Below are positions 1 through 9,438 of a DNA stretch of 64,000 bases, piece by piece (the stretch's first letter is position 1; each line of letters opens with the position of its first letter). The notes under the pieces were generated by a model. It was not told where the DNA came from. It made no database searches and was given only the letters and a program-made list of their open reading frames with translations. Position numbers and translations under genes: made by a program. Source of the stretch: an uncultured Umboniibacter sp. (GTDB lineage Bacteria > Pseudomonadota > Gammaproteobacteria > Pseudomonadales > DSM-25080). The stretch is taken from positions 62,001-126,000 of the forward strand of contig NZ_CANMGY010000005.1 in assembly GCF_947497555.1 (NCBI RefSeq), written 5' to 3'.

Positions 1-504
1 TACTGCTGTTCGCTGATTTCATTCGACAGCTAAACCCGACCTTAAGCGCGGTTTAGTAGCTTAAACCAGTTGCCCTACAGGTTTTTAGCTGATAGATTTC
101 GATAACTAACGAAATCAACTATTGCTTTCCACTAGCCATAATAGCAACGAAATAAAGCCCCTGATTAATGGCAACTTAGTATCGATAGGCTCTAGAAGCG
201 CAGTAGTGGTTCCAAGCGCCGAGCGATTGGTCACCAACACCCGACTTTGTTCCCAACGGAGTTCGAGACTAAGCAAGCATGGAATGTTAAGGGGGCTGTT
301 GAATGGAGTCATCTGACATGGGAGTAGACCCCCACACAATGTATTCCGTTAATGCGCTGGAAGAAACTACCGATACTAAGCGCTGTGAAGTCGGCCGCCA
401 GCAGAGGAATTAGCATTCTTGAACCCGATGGCACCCAAGTCGGCTATTAAGACAACAGAGCATCCTATTTTTCAATGGGGCTATTAGCGAGTAAGAGATC
501 ATAT
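1..504. other. Region without a recognisable gene
   Basis: No reading frame here resembles a known protein. Two overlapping frames of 64-74 codons lie on opposite strands around 115-339, and a 32-codon frame runs from ATG 352 to 450. None has a convincing ribosome site or recognisable product. A hairpin is visible at 95-116 (GATTTCG, 8-base loop, CGAAATC). The region may hold decayed coding sequence and the promoter of the next gene. Confidence 0.4.
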
Positions 505-1479
505 ATGCAGACACAATCCATGGAATTAGAAACCAGAATATCTAGCAAAGATATTCAGAACATTGCTGTGTTGGGTCAGGGAATTATGGGTGTCGACATC
601 GCCATCACTTTTGCTCTTGCCGGCTATAAGGTCACTGCTGTGGATGTTTCTGAGCAACAAATTGAAATCGCCGAACATCGAACAAAAGCAAGTCTAAAAT
701 TGATGATTGAAAGTGGTTTAGTGGAAGAAGACTGCGCGCAAAAAGCACAACAGCTTATTGTACGCACGATTGAATGGGATGGTGCGCTGGCCAACGCCGA
801 CTTTGTTATGGAAGTGGTTCCAGAGAATATAGCTCAAAAAAAGGCTGTGTTTGAGCAATGCGATAAAATTTGTGCGCCAGATGTCATCATCGCATCTAAT
901 ACTTCGTCCATGAGCATTTCACATATTTCACAGGGCATGGATTATCCGCAACGGGCCATCACAGCCCACTGGACTATCCCTGCCCACCTGAGCCCATTAG
1001 TAGAAGTCGTACCCGGAATACAAACAGCTAAAGGCACGGAACTCAAAACCATGGATTTGCTAAATAAAATCGGTAAGCACCCGGTACGGTGTAAAGACAC
1101 GCCCGGATTTATTCATAACATACTTCAGGGTGCCCTAATCAATGCAGCGATGGGCCTGATGGATTTGGGTGTTGCAACGGCGGACGAAATTGACAGCGTC
1201 GTTAAAAGTGGATTTGGCTTGAGGCTGCCCAGTGTAGGCCCTATTCAATTCATGGATATGGTTGGGCTAGATTCAATAGTTAACGTAGGAGACTATCTCG
1301 CAGAGACAATGAATGATCCTAGTTGGCGATCTCATCGACGCATTCGCGACAAAGTATCTCAGGGTGACCTGGGCGTTAAAACCGGCAAGGGCTTCTACCA
1401 ATATGCAAATGCCAATGCCGATGAATTCTGGGAGGAGATCAACGGCGATATTATCAAGACACTGAAAGCAAGACTATAG
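505..1479 (+). CDS. 3-hydroxyacyl-CoA dehydrogenase family protein
   Basis: Predicted cytosolic NAD-dependent dehydrogenase of the 3-hydroxyacyl-CoA dehydrogenase family, 324 residues from this start. The N-terminal Rossmann motif reads GQGIMG and is followed by an acidic residue (VDVS) suited to NAD. The family segment SNTSS and a histidine in TAHW match the catalytic serine and histidine regions, and a PGF..N segment begins the C-terminal helical domain. The family's usual HFFNP is replaced by HWTIP, so the substrate may be a hydroxy acid other than a straight-chain acyl-CoA. ATG 505 is preferred over ATG 475 because AAGAGA sits six bases upstream. It precedes a flavin monooxygenase by 174 bases on the same strand, and a shared catabolic role is possible but unproven. 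Confidence 0.8.
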   Translation: MQTQSMELETRISSKDIQNIAVLGQGIMGVDIAITFALAGYKVTAVDVSEQQIEIAEHRTKASLKLMIESGLVEEDCAQKAQQLIVRTIEWDGALANADFVMEVVPENIAQKKAVFEQCDKICAPDVIIASNTSSMSISHISQGMDYPQRAITAHWTIPAHLSPLVEVVPGIQTAKGTELKTMDLLNKIGKHPVRCKDTPGFIHNILQGALINAAMGLMDLGVATADEIDSVVKSGFGLRLPSVGPIQFMDMVGLDSIVNVGDYLAETMNDPSWRSHRRIRDKVSQGDLGVKTGKGFYQYANANADEFWEEINGDIIKTLKARL

Positions 1480-1588
1480 GTACAAAGCATATCTTGGCCA
1501 CTCTAAAGATTCGATCCAATTCCGCATGGTTTCTAAATTGATCTTTCGGCAAAGGTTGAAGAAAAAATGCCCAGACAAACAAAAACAA

Positions 1589-1614
1589 GAACGAAAACGA
1601 AAACGAAAACAAAC
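1589..1614 (+). repeat. Short ACGAAA tandem repeat
   Basis: Three perfect ACGAAA units at 1591-1608 are flanked by near copies (ACAAGA before, ACAAAC after). The tract lies about 40 bases upstream of the flavin monooxygenase start. It could affect promoter spacing if its copy number varies, but this cannot be judged from one sequence. Confidence 0.6.
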
Positions 1615-1653
1615 GAATAATTACTAGATAGCTATATGAACGAGGTCAACAAA

Positions 1654-2955
1654 ATGAAAGAGATCAAAAAGGTTGCCATTATTGGCACGGGACCATCAGG
1701 TATTACTGCGATTAAAAATTTTTCAGATCAAGGTTTTGCGGTCACTGCTTTTGATAGATGCGAGGGAGTGGGAGGAAATTGGCGGTTTAATGACCCTTCT
1801 GGGCATTCTAGTGTTTTTGAAACCACCCATCTAATAAGCTCCAAGTACACTTCATTTTATGAAGACTTTCCTTTGCCTGATTCGACCCCCGACTACCCTT
1901 CACATACAGAATTGCTAAGCTACTTCAATGCATACACTGATCATTTTGACATTAGGAAACTAATTAGATTTAACACCGAAGTGACTAATTGTAGAAAACT
2001 CGATGGGGATAGATGGGAAGTAGAATGGAAAACGCTGGGCTCTAATGTCACAAATCTAGACGAATACGATGCGCTCGTTATCTGTAATGGTCATCATCAT
2101 AAACCTAGATATCCTGATTATCCTGGCGAGTTTACCGGGGAATTACTCCACTCTCATGAATTTAAATCAGCTAAACCATTTCAGGATAAGCGTGTTTTGG
2201 TTATTGGCGGTGGTAACTCTGCCTGCGATGTTGCGGTTGAGACTGCACGAGTATCTAAATCAACTTCGATTAGCTGGCGAAGAGGATATTATCTTATTCC
2301 TAAGTTCATGTATGGCTTGCCAACAGATGTACAAGCTATCAAAAATAGGTGGATGCCCGATTTTCTTAGAGGGCCATTCACAAGGGTCATGCTAGAAATC
2401 TTCCAAGGAAAAAATGAAGATATTGGATTGCAGAAACCAGACAAAAGCTTAAATGCAACTCACCCAACAGTAAACTCAGAACTCTACTACGCGGTAAGGC
2501 ATGGCAAAGTAAAGCCCCATGTGGATATAGAACGATACGAAGGCAGCAAGGTTGTATTTAAGGACGGCACAAGCGAAGAGTTTGACGTCATCATTGCGTG
2601 TACCGGTTTTAAAATTAAACATGACTTCTTCGATAAAAGTCTAATTAATTATGAAGAAGGCCAAGTGCCACTTCTTCATAAAATGATCCCGGCTGATATA
2701 AATAATTTGTACTTCATAGGGCTTTTTCAACCGTTGGGCTGCATCTGGCCTGGAGCAGAACTTCAGTCTAAATTGGCTGCTCAACATCTTCTGGGCAACT
2801 GGAAGCCAAAGAAATCGATTAAAGCGCTAATTGAACGTGAACTGGCTAATCCGGATGTGAAGCAGATCGACACCCCAAGACACACAATAACCGTTGATGA
2901 TATTTCATTCAGAGCTAGACTAAAAAAAGAAATCAAAAGATCTATTTCTGCTTAG
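1654..2955 (+). CDS. Flavin-containing monooxygenase (class B)
   Basis: Predicted FAD- and NADPH-dependent monooxygenase of 433 residues. Seen in order: an N-terminal FAD Rossmann motif GTGPSG, the FMO fingerprint FTGELLHSHEF (F-x-G-x3-H-x3-F) near residue 165, and a second dinucleotide motif GGGNSACD for NADPH. The C-terminal part (WPGAELQSKLAA, IDTPRH) is typical of bacterial FMOs. Such enzymes oxygenate soft nucleophiles or ketones; the substrate here is unknown. ATG 1654 is chosen over ATG 1636 because GAGGTC lies six bases upstream. The gene is AT-richer than the housekeeping genes, which may mean it was acquired. A frameshifted relative of its last 71 codons lies at 39299-39526. Confidence 0.88.
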   Translation: MKEIKKVAIIGTGPSGITAIKNFSDQGFAVTAFDRCEGVGGNWRFNDPSGHSSVFETTHLISSKYTSFYEDFPLPDSTPDYPSHTELLSYFNAYTDHFDIRKLIRFNTEVTNCRKLDGDRWEVEWKTLGSNVTNLDEYDALVICNGHHHKPRYPDYPGEFTGELLHSHEFKSAKPFQDKRVLVIGGGNSACDVAVETARVSKSTSISWRRGYYLIPKFMYGLPTDVQAIKNRWMPDFLRGPFTRVMLEIFQGKNEDIGLQKPDKSLNATHPTVNSELYYAVRHGKVKPHVDIERYEGSKVVFKDGTSEEFDVIIACTGFKIKHDFFDKSLINYEEGQVPLLHKMIPADINNLYFIGLFQPLGCIWPGAELQSKLAAQHLLGNWKPKKSIKALIERELANPDVKQIDTPRHTITVDDISFRARLKKEIKRSISA

Positions 2956-3240
2956 CAGAGGCGGATTAATGATGATTGTTGAAAGAAAATAAGAAGGTAC
3001 AAAATACGGCTGTTATTTCTGGGGGGGTACAGCCCACTTTTACCAAGTATTTTGGTGTCAATTACGAGATAAGAAGATGCTGAGCCCACTAACGTAGTGA
3101 TAACTAAACCTAAGCTGAATTAGGTATCACTTAGTTAAACAAAGTTGCTAGTGATACGTTTACCTTATATTGTCGTAAACAAGTACCGAAAGAGTTAATG
3201 TAAATGTTACTCCGATAGCTTAATGCAAGGATGCTAGCTA

Positions 3241-4332
3241 ATGGTTCAGCCAGTAGATCTACCCATTGACGGGCCGTATTCAATTACCCAATTTAATGAT
3301 TGGGATAAGCGGCGGCGTTTCAAACAAATAGCACAAGTTTCAACCTTAACCGGCCTACTTTATCTCATTTTTGCTGTACTTCCGAAGCCGTGGGCTAATC
3401 CCGAGGCAGAATCTGCTATGCAGCTACTCTACCTCTTCTTTATTGCCCCCGGCCTTTTAATCACCGCGCTTCTTTCAAAGGAAGCTAGACTGGCACGCCT
3501 GATTGAACCCCTCCTTATGGTCCATACTGTTTTTGCCGCTGCGTGTCACGTCTATATCAGCTCAAGGCTCCTCGAGGTCTCACCACTTCAGACGGAGGCC
3601 TACCTTCTGTTGATTTGGACGTTCATTATTTCGGGCTTATCTCCCCGATTTGCGCTATTCAGCGCATTAGCAAGTCTTTCTATTTTTGGTATCTATGCGA
3701 GCTACACCATGCAGGGTAGCCCACTCTATTACATGCATTTATTTTGGCTAGGTTGTAGCTTTCTCTTCGGGCTCTTAGGGTCAATAATTTATGATGGCTC
3801 AAGAAGAGCCGAATTCGCTACGCAGTTAGCCTATCGAAAACTAGCGGTCACTGACCCGCTGACTAAGTGTTTCAATCGTAATGAACTTGATCGACGGCTT
3901 GCTATTGAGATACCTCGATGTGAACGAGAGCAACAAAGCTTTAGTGTGCTTATGCTGGATTTAGATGAATTCAAGATAGTTAATGATACCCATGGACACG
4001 AAGCCGGAGACCGAGTTTTAGCCGAAACAGCAAGTATCATCAGGCAGTCCATTCGAAAATCGGATACGTTAATTCGATGGGGCGGCGAGGAGTTTTTACT
4101 CTTGACGCTTAATCAGACAGCTGATCAGGCAATGGGTATGGCAGAAAAATTGCGGCTACTAATCCATACTCACCAATGCGACAACCAATTCAACCTAACG
4201 GTTTCTATCGGCGTTACGATTTATTATTCAGGTGATCAACAAGCGGATCTTATCAACCGTGCGGATCAAGGCCTTTACTTGGCGAAATCGGAGGGTCGTA
4301 ACTGTTGCCGCTTCGTTGGCTCTGACCACTAA
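3241..4332 (+). CDS. Membrane-bound diguanylate cyclase (GGDEF)
   Basis: Predicted to make cyclic di-GMP from two GTP. Residues about 35-185 form several hydrophobic segments, consistent with a membrane sensor of about six helices. The GGDEF domain follows, with DLDEFKIVND and the active-site signature GGEEF at residues 281-285. An RKSD sequence at 272-275 sits exactly five residues before GGEEF and fits the RxxD inhibitory site, so product inhibition is likely. The signal it senses is not evident. AAGGA lies nine bases before the ATG. The 285-base gap upstream carries a hairpin at 3102-3136. The gene stands alone and converges on etfA across a terminator. Confidence 0.9.
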   Translation: MVQPVDLPIDGPYSITQFNDWDKRRRFKQIAQVSTLTGLLYLIFAVLPKPWANPEAESAMQLLYLFFIAPGLLITALLSKEARLARLIEPLLMVHTVFAAACHVYISSRLLEVSPLQTEAYLLLIWTFIISGLSPRFALFSALASLSIFGIYASYTMQGSPLYYMHLFWLGCSFLFGLLGSIIYDGSRRAEFATQLAYRKLAVTDPLTKCFNRNELDRRLAIEIPRCEREQQSFSVLMLDLDEFKIVNDTHGHEAGDRVLAETASIIRQSIRKSDTLIRWGGEEFLLLTLNQTADQAMGMAEKLRLLIHTHQCDNQFNLTVSIGVTIYYSGDQQADLINRADQGLYLAKSEGRNCCRFVGSDH

Positions 4333-4353
4333 CCTCCTTAACGACTCAACCAT

Positions 4354-4394
4354 AAAAAAGGCGAATAGATCGTGGCTTGATCTATTCGCCTTTT
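4354..4394. terminator. Bidirectional rho-independent terminator
   Basis: A perfect 12-base stem (GGCGAATAGATC at 4360-4371, GATCTATTCGCC at 4379-4390) with a 7-base loop is flanked by A6 on the left and T4 on the right. It can end both the diguanylate cyclase transcript and the etfBA transcript. Confidence 0.9.
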
Positions 4395-4432
4395 AACATC
4401 TCAACCATCATAGATAGGCTGGTTACGACTCT

Positions 4433-5362
4433 TTATAGCGCCGCGTCTAGCTCTGGAACAGCGGTAAATAGATCGGCTACTAGACCGTAATCTGCCACTG
4501 AAAAGATCGGAGCATCCTCATCCTTGTTAATTGCAACGATGACTTTTGAGTCCTTCATACCAGCCAAATGCTGGATCGCGCCACTAATACCTACCGCGAT
4601 GTAGAGGTCCGGAGCAACGATCTTACCGGTTTGCCCTACCTGCATGTCGTTGGGAACAAAGCCCGCGTCAACGGCAGCGCGGCTTGCACCGACACCGGCG
4701 CCAAGCTTGTCTGCAACCTTATAGAGAAGTTCGAAGTTATCGCCGTTTTGCATGCCGCGACCACCGGAAATGACGATAGACGCCGAAGAAAGTTCCGGAC
4801 GATCTGACTTAGCAAGTTCCTCGCCGACAAAGCTAGATAAGCTCGCATCGCTAACATCAGCAATAGCGACTACTTCAGCACTACCACCCGAAGCAGAAAC
4901 AGGATCGTAAGCCGTAGTACGAACCGTCATAACTTTCACTGCATCGCTAGACTTAACCGTTGCGATCACGTTACCTGCGTAGATAGGACGCTTGAAGGTA
5001 TCTTCTGAGATCACAGCGATGATGTCAGAGATTTGCTGAACATCGAGTGCTGCAGCAACACGTGGGAGTATATTCTTGCCCGAGGTAGTCGCCGGAGCTA
5101 GCACGTGCGTGTAGTTAACAGCAATCGCCGCTACAACTGGCGCTACATTTTCGGCGAGTTGGTGCTCAAGCACTGCGCTCTCTGCATGGAAAACCTTGGC
5201 AACACCGTCTGCTTCAGCAGCACTGGCCGCAACATCCGCTGCACCTGAACCCGCTACAAGAACGTGGATTTCTGATCCGAATTCCTTGGCCGCTGCTAAC
5301 GTGTTTAATGTTGCCGCGTTTAATTGAGCGTTATTGTGCTCAGCAATTACGAGTACTGACAT
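4433..5362 (-). CDS. etfA: Electron transfer flavoprotein alpha subunit
   Basis: FAD-binding subunit of the soluble ETF heterodimer. It passes electrons from acyl-CoA and other dehydrogenases to ETF-ubiquinone oxidoreductase. The 309-residue length is normal. The C-terminal FAD region is clear: SGGRGM near residue 198, then GQTGKIVAP and the signature segment [13 protein letters not shown], ending in DYGLVADLF. It lies one base downstream of etfB, so the two are surely co-transcribed and coupled. The partner oxidoreductase is divergent at 6460. Confidence 0.97.
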   Translation of the reverse strand: MSVLVIAEHNNAQLNAATLNTLAAAKEFGSEIHVLVAGSGAADVAASAAEADGVAKVFHAESAVLEHQLAENVAPVVAAIAVNYTHVLAPATTSGKNILPRVAAALDVQQISDIIAVISEDTFKRPIYAGNVIATVKSSDAVKVMTVRTTAYDPVSASGGSAEVVAIADVSDASLSSFVGEELAKSDRPELSSASIVISGGRGMQNGDNFELLYKVADKLGAGVGASRAAVDAGFVPNDMQVGQTGKIVAPDLYIAVGISGAIQHLAGMKDSKVIVAINKDEDAPIFSVADYGLVADLFTAVPELDAAL

Positions 5363-5363
5363 G

Positions 5364-6113
5364 TTAAATCACCTTCGCTTCGTTCTTTAGTTTATCAACC
5401 AATTCTGCAACATCAGCAACCTTGATACCCTCTTTGCGCTCTGCAGGCGGCTCAACCGAAACAAGCGTTACACGTGTTGCGGTATCGACACCGTAGTCAG
5501 CCGGAGTTTTCACCTCTAACGGCTTGCGCTTGGCTTTCATGATGTTTGGTAGTGAAGCGTAACGCGGCTCATTCAAACGAAGATCAGTCGTAACGACCGC
5601 TGGAAGCTGAAGCTTGACTGTCTGCAGGCCGCCGTCAATTTCACGCGTTACCGCAACAGTACCGTCTTCAACGACAACTTCTGATGCAAAGGTACCCTGC
5701 CCCATGCCAGCTAACGCAGCTAACATTTGACCCGTTTGGTTGTTGTCACCGTCAATGGACTGCTTACCCAACACGACTAGATCTGGTTTCTCTTCTGACA
5801 CGATACCGTTTAACAGCTTAGCAATCGCTAATGGCTCTACGTCGCCTTCAACTTCTACCTGAATTGCACGGTCGGCGCCTAGCGCTAGTGCTGTACGTAG
5901 CTGCTCTTGGCAGGCCTTCGGGCCTACAGAAACTGCAATGATCTCTATTGCGACGCCCTTTTCCTTAAGACGAACCGCCTCTTCAACCGCAATTTCACAG
6001 AATGGATTAATTGACATTTTTACGTTAGCAAGCTCGACGTTTGAGCCATCGGCTTTTGGTCTAACTTTTACGTTGTAATCTACAACGCGTTTTACTGCTA
6101 CCAAAACTTTCAT
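5364..6113 (-). CDS. etfB: Electron transfer flavoprotein beta subunit
   Basis: AMP-binding subunit of ETF, 249 residues, normal length. The N terminus ([16 protein letters not shown]) and the segment [16 protein letters not shown] are characteristic of the housekeeping ETF of beta-oxidation. It is the first gene of the etfB-etfA pair. Its upstream region is shared with the divergent ETF-ubiquinone oxidoreductase gene, which would allow joint control. Assignment is secure. Confidence 0.97.
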   Translation of the reverse strand: MKVLVAVKRVVDYNVKVRPKADGSNVELANVKMSINPFCEIAVEEAVRLKEKGVAIEIIAVSVGPKACQEQLRTALALGADRAIQVEVEGDVEPLAIAKLLNGIVSEEKPDLVVLGKQSIDGDNNQTGQMLAALAGMGQGTFASEVVVEDGTVAVTREIDGGLQTVKLQLPAVVTTDLRLNEPRYASLPNIMKAKRKPLEVKTPADYGVDTATRVTLVSVEPPAERKEGIKVADVAELVDKLKNEAKVI

Positions 6114-6459
6114 GAGTGTCCCATCGTATTGATTATCGTTAAAGCTAATTCACTATAGCTCGCTAGTCGCAAGCAATGTGTCCCCTAGTTGACTGTTGAT
6201 ATCACAGTTATTGGCTACAGTTTAACACCAATACTCTGTAATATTTAAGCCTATAATGACGTAATGTGACTAGAAAGAGGCTTTCAGTATTGTCTCTATA
6301 AGTCACTTGAATGTCTAAGGCGCCAGTTTACGTTTAATATCTACCCAGTTATACGTATCATGAAGCCAGAAAGTTCAGACGAGATTGTGAAATATTAAAG
6401 CCAGTCAGCAGCTTTCGTCGTAAAATAATAGCACTTACTCAGTTTAGGAGACTAAATCC
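6114..6459. promoter_or_regulatory. Divergent control region between etfB and ETF-QO
   Basis: This 346-base gap holds no gene. It should contain the promoters of both divergent transcription units. A TATAAT hexamer is present at 6252-6257, but no good -35 partner was found. A loose inverted repeat GTGACT ... AGTCAC spans roughly 6264-6306. No GAAAC/GTTTC site of the PsrA type was recognised by eye. Confidence 0.4.
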
Positions 6460-8112
6460 ATGGAACGTGAATCGATGGAATACGATGTAGTCATCGTGGG
6501 CGCAGGTCCAAGCGGACTTGCCGCAGCATGTAAACTTCGCCAGCTCAGCCAAGAGAGCGGCAAGGAAATTAGCGTCTGTTTGGTCGAGAAAGGCTCAGAG
6601 GTTGGCGCACACATCGTTTCAGGTGCCGTGTTCGAACCGAAAGCGCTGACTGAGCTGTTTCCTAACTGGAAAGAACTCGGCGCGCCACTAAATACTGAAG
6701 TGAAGCGTGATGATATCTATATGCTGAACAACGACAGTAAGCATATCAAGGTTCCAAACTTCTTCACGCCAAAGACCATGCATAATGATGGCAACTATAT
6801 TATCAGCCTTGGAAATCTTTGCCGTTGGTTGGCCGAGCAAGCTGAGGAACTTGGAGTGGAGATCTTTCCTGGTTTCGCGGCAGCCGAAGTTGTCTATCAC
6901 GAGGACGGCTCGGTCAAAGGTATTGCTACTGGCGATATGGGCATCGGAATGGACGGTGAACAGAAAGATAGTTATATGCCGGGAATGGAACTTCACGCAA
7001 AGTACACGCTCTTCTGCGAAGGTTGTCGTGGTTCGTTGGGTAAGGAACTTATCGAGAAGTTCAATCTCGACGAAGGTAAAGAGCCTCAGCACTATGGTAT
7101 CGGCATCAAAGAGATTTGGGAAATTCCTGCCGAGCAGCACGAACAGGGTCTTGTTGTCCATACCGCGGGTTGGCCACTCGCCGAGCACGGTGCTGCAGGT
7201 GGCTCATTCCTCTATCATATTGAAGATAACCAGGTAGCGTTGGGTCTTATTACTGACTTGAGCTATAGCAATCCCTGGTTGAGTCCTTTCGAAGAGTTTC
7301 AACGCTATAAGCACCACCCGGTAGTTAAGCAGTACTTAGAAGGTGGTAAACGCATTTCCTACGGTGCTCGTGCCATCACAAAAGGCGGCCTTCAAAGTCA
7401 GCCAAAAATGAGCTTTGCCGGAGGCCTGCTCTTAGGCGATGACGCGGGGACGCTTAACTTCGCGAAGATTAAGGGCTCTCACACCGCAATGAAGTCAGGT
7501 TTGGTTGGCGCTGAGGTGGTCTTTAAGGCTGTCACGGCTGACCGTGCAAGCGACGATCTGTCTGAATTTGCCAGTGAATATAAAAAATCATGGGCCTATA
7601 AAGAGCTTCACACTCAGCGTAACTTTGGCCCTGCTCAGCACAAATGGGGCAACATTGTTGGTAGCGCCTACGCGTTCATCGATATTAATATTTTCAATGG
7701 CTCGTTGCCTTGGACTCTCAGTGACCCGAAGCCAGACCATGCACAACTTAAACCAGCCGAAGACTTTGCCGAAATCACCTATCCAAAGCCCGATGGCAAG
7801 TTAAGTTTTGATCGCCTCTCGTCAGTATTTCTTTCGAATACCAACCACGAGGAAGACCAGCCTTGTCACCTAAGGTTGAACGATGCATCGGTTCCGCTTT
7901 CAGTGAACATGCCTAAATTCGCGGAGCCCGCTCAGCGATACTGTCCTGCTGGCGTTTATGAGGTTCTTGAAGACGCTAATGGCGAGGCTAAGTTCCAAAT
8001 TAATGCTCAGAACTGTGTGCACTGTAAAACCTGTGACATCAAGGATCCCAGTCAGAATATCACTTGGATAACACCTGAAGGAAGCGGTGGACCGAACTAT
8101 CCGAATATGTAA
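6460..8112 (+). CDS. Electron transfer flavoprotein-ubiquinone oxidoreductase
   Basis: Membrane-associated ETF dehydrogenase (ETF-QO) that oxidises reduced ETF and reduces ubiquinone, linking acyl-CoA dehydrogenation to respiration. It has 550 residues, as expected. The N-terminal FAD motif is GAGPSG. The central part has the family's GxHT-like and ubiquinone-binding regions, and the C-terminal 4Fe-4S ferredoxin-like domain carries CPAGVYE, NCVHCKTCDIKDP and the closing GGPNYPNM. All four cluster cysteines appear present. AGGAG lies nine bases before the ATG. It is divergent from etfBA, so the complete ETF electron path is encoded here. Confidence 0.97.
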   Translation: MERESMEYDVVIVGAGPSGLAAACKLRQLSQESGKEISVCLVEKGSEVGAHIVSGAVFEPKALTELFPNWKELGAPLNTEVKRDDIYMLNNDSKHIKVPNFFTPKTMHNDGNYIISLGNLCRWLAEQAEELGVEIFPGFAAAEVVYHEDGSVKGIATGDMGIGMDGEQKDSYMPGMELHAKYTLFCEGCRGSLGKELIEKFNLDEGKEPQHYGIGIKEIWEIPAEQHEQGLVVHTAGWPLAEHGAAGGSFLYHIEDNQVALGLITDLSYSNPWLSPFEEFQRYKHHPVVKQYLEGGKRISYGARAITKGGLQSQPKMSFAGGLLLGDDAGTLNFAKIKGSHTAMKSGLVGAEVVFKAVTADRASDDLSEFASEYKKSWAYKELHTQRNFGPAQHKWGNIVGSAYAFIDINIFNGSLPWTLSDPKPDHAQLKPAEDFAEITYPKPDGKLSFDRLSSVFLSNTNHEEDQPCHLRLNDASVPLSVNMPKFAEPAQRYCPAGVYEVLEDANGEAKFQINAQNCVHCKTCDIKDPSQNITWITPEGSGGPNYPNM

Positions 8113-8140
8113 GCAAAACTAGACGGCAGCTCGACAGAAC

Positions 8141-8180
8141 AAAATACCCCAGTTGATGTTGATCAGATGGGGTATTTTTT
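8141..8180. terminator. Rho-independent terminator after ETF-QO
   Basis: An 11-base stem AAAATACCCCA (8141-8151) with TGGGGTATTTT (8168-8178) is followed by further T residues. The loop contains a small inner TGAT/ATCA pairing. It separates the convergent ETF-QO and MarC-family genes. Confidence 0.85.
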
Positions 8181-8260
8181 TAGGGCGAAGACAAAAATGG
8201 AAGCGACTTTATTGCCCTACTTACGATCTCGAGTGCAGCCTATTTGCAGTTCGGCTAGTA

Positions 8261-8887
8261 CTAACCAAGTAAACTTGGAAATAAACCCTTCATCCCCAGC
8301 GCGATAAATTCAACGGCCATAGACGCAAGAAGTAAACCCATGATACGGGTGACTACGTTCATACCTACGGTACCTAGTAGACGTGCAATGGTTGGCGCGG
8401 AACGCATGAAGATATAGAGCACGAAGGCGAGCGCCACACTGGCCAGGATTGAAATGAGCACACCGATAGTATTGGCGTAAACAATCATCGCAGAGATTGC
8501 CCCAGGACCGGCAGTAATAGGCATGGCGAGTGGTACGACCGCAATTGCGGGTCGTAATTGCGAGGCGTTCGCCTCTTCGTCAGTTTGGCGAACGTCATCG
8601 GTTTGAGCTTGCATCATCGACAGCGCCATGATCATCACCAGAATACCTCCGGCGATGCGGAAGCCATGAATACTGATTCCAAAGAACTCAAGTAGATGGT
8701 CACCAGCTAACGCCGAAATACTTAGAATAACGATAATCGCGATACTCGCCTGAAGCGCGATACTACGCCGATGAGACTCCCAGCGACCCTGTGTCATCGC
8801 AAGGAATATTGGTACTAAGCCAATTGGATTCGCTAACGCTATGAGTGTTGTAAAGACCTTGATAAAGTCTGCGTTAATCCAGTCCAC
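8261..8887 (-). CDS. MarC-family inner-membrane protein
   Basis: Integral membrane protein of 208 residues with about six hydrophobic helices. The N-terminal segment FTTLIALANPIGLVPIFL and the mid-protein AMPITAGPGAISAMIV are hallmarks of the MarC/YchE family. The family was once linked to multiple antibiotic resistance, but its biochemical role is not established, so no transport function is assigned. It stands alone and is divergent from the small NTF2-like gene across 86 bases. Confidence 0.9.
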   Translation of the reverse strand: MDWINADFIKVFTTLIALANPIGLVPIFLAMTQGRWESHRRSIALQASIAIIVILSISALAGDHLLEFFGISIHGFRIAGGILVMIMALSMMQAQTDDVRQTDEEANASQLRPAIAVVPLAMPITAGPGAISAMIVYANTIGVLISILASVALAFVLYIFMRSAPTIARLLGTVGMNVVTRIMGLLLASMAVEFIALGMKGLFPSLLG

Positions 8888-8973
8888 AGTCCGTCCCTGA
8901 AAAATGTTTGTTTGAGGAAAAATTAGCTGATCGATCTATTATTAGAGAACTTTAGCATACAAAAGGCCATTTC

Positions 8974-9429
8974 ATGCGATCACGACTTCTACTGACAGTA
9001 CGAACACTTATCTTTGGCGCGATCATCATCGTGTTTAATAGCGCAGCAGAGGAAAGCTCGAGCGTACTCGATGAACATCCAAGTATCACGGTACTCAAGT
9101 CTCAACAGGAAGCCTGGAATCGAGGCGACCTAAACGGCTTTATGAACGGCTATTGGCAGTCCGACGAACTAAGCCTAGTAGGCCCTGAAATAATCACCAG
9201 AGGTTGGAATGAAGCGTTAGCTCGTTATGAAATTCGCTATCCTAACGTCGAAATCATGGGTACGCTTCGCTTTGATGTCATTGACATACAGCCTCTCCAA
9301 ACGGATTACCTCTGGATGATCGGACGATGGCAGCTGAATCGCGCTAACGAGCGCTCAAGCGGCCATTTCACGCTACTCTGGCAACTAATTGACGGTGAAT
9401 GGCTAATCGTCAGTGACCATAGTAGCTAA
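8974..9429 (+). CDS. Exported NTF2-like (DUF4440/SnoaL-type) protein
   Basis: Small 151-residue protein. Residues 1-24 form a likely signal peptide (two arginines, then a hydrophobic stretch ending in NSAAE). The remainder fits the cone-shaped NTF2-like fold used by DUF4440 and ketosteroid-isomerase-like proteins: a helix with QEAWNRGDLNGFMNGYW, then strands ending in FTLLWQLIDGEWLIVSDH. No catalytic residues can be assigned, and it may simply bind a small ligand in the periplasm. It ends nine bases from the convergent selD. Confidence 0.75.
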   Translation: MRSRLLLTVRTLIFGAIIIVFNSAAEESSSVLDEHPSITVLKSQQEAWNRGDLNGFMNGYWQSDELSLVGPEIITRGWNEALARYEIRYPNVEIMGTLRFDVIDIQPLQTDYLWMIGRWQLNRANERSSGHFTLLWQLIDGEWLIVSDHSS

Positions 9430-9438
9430 GAATGTGTG

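Noticed and set aside
352-450. 32-codon frame from ATG 352 ending ILEPDGTQVGY
   Set aside because: It looks slightly protein-like at its end but has no ribosome site and no family match, so it is only mentioned as possible decay.
3102-3136. Imperfect hairpin upstream of the diguanylate cyclase as a possible riboswitch
   Set aside because: It does not match any cyclic di-GMP riboswitch core by eye and is AT-rich; noted only as a hairpin.
6688-7188. 166-codon antisense frame inside the ETF-ubiquinone oxidoreductase gene
   Set aside because: It has no recognisable protein character and lies wholly within a conserved gene.
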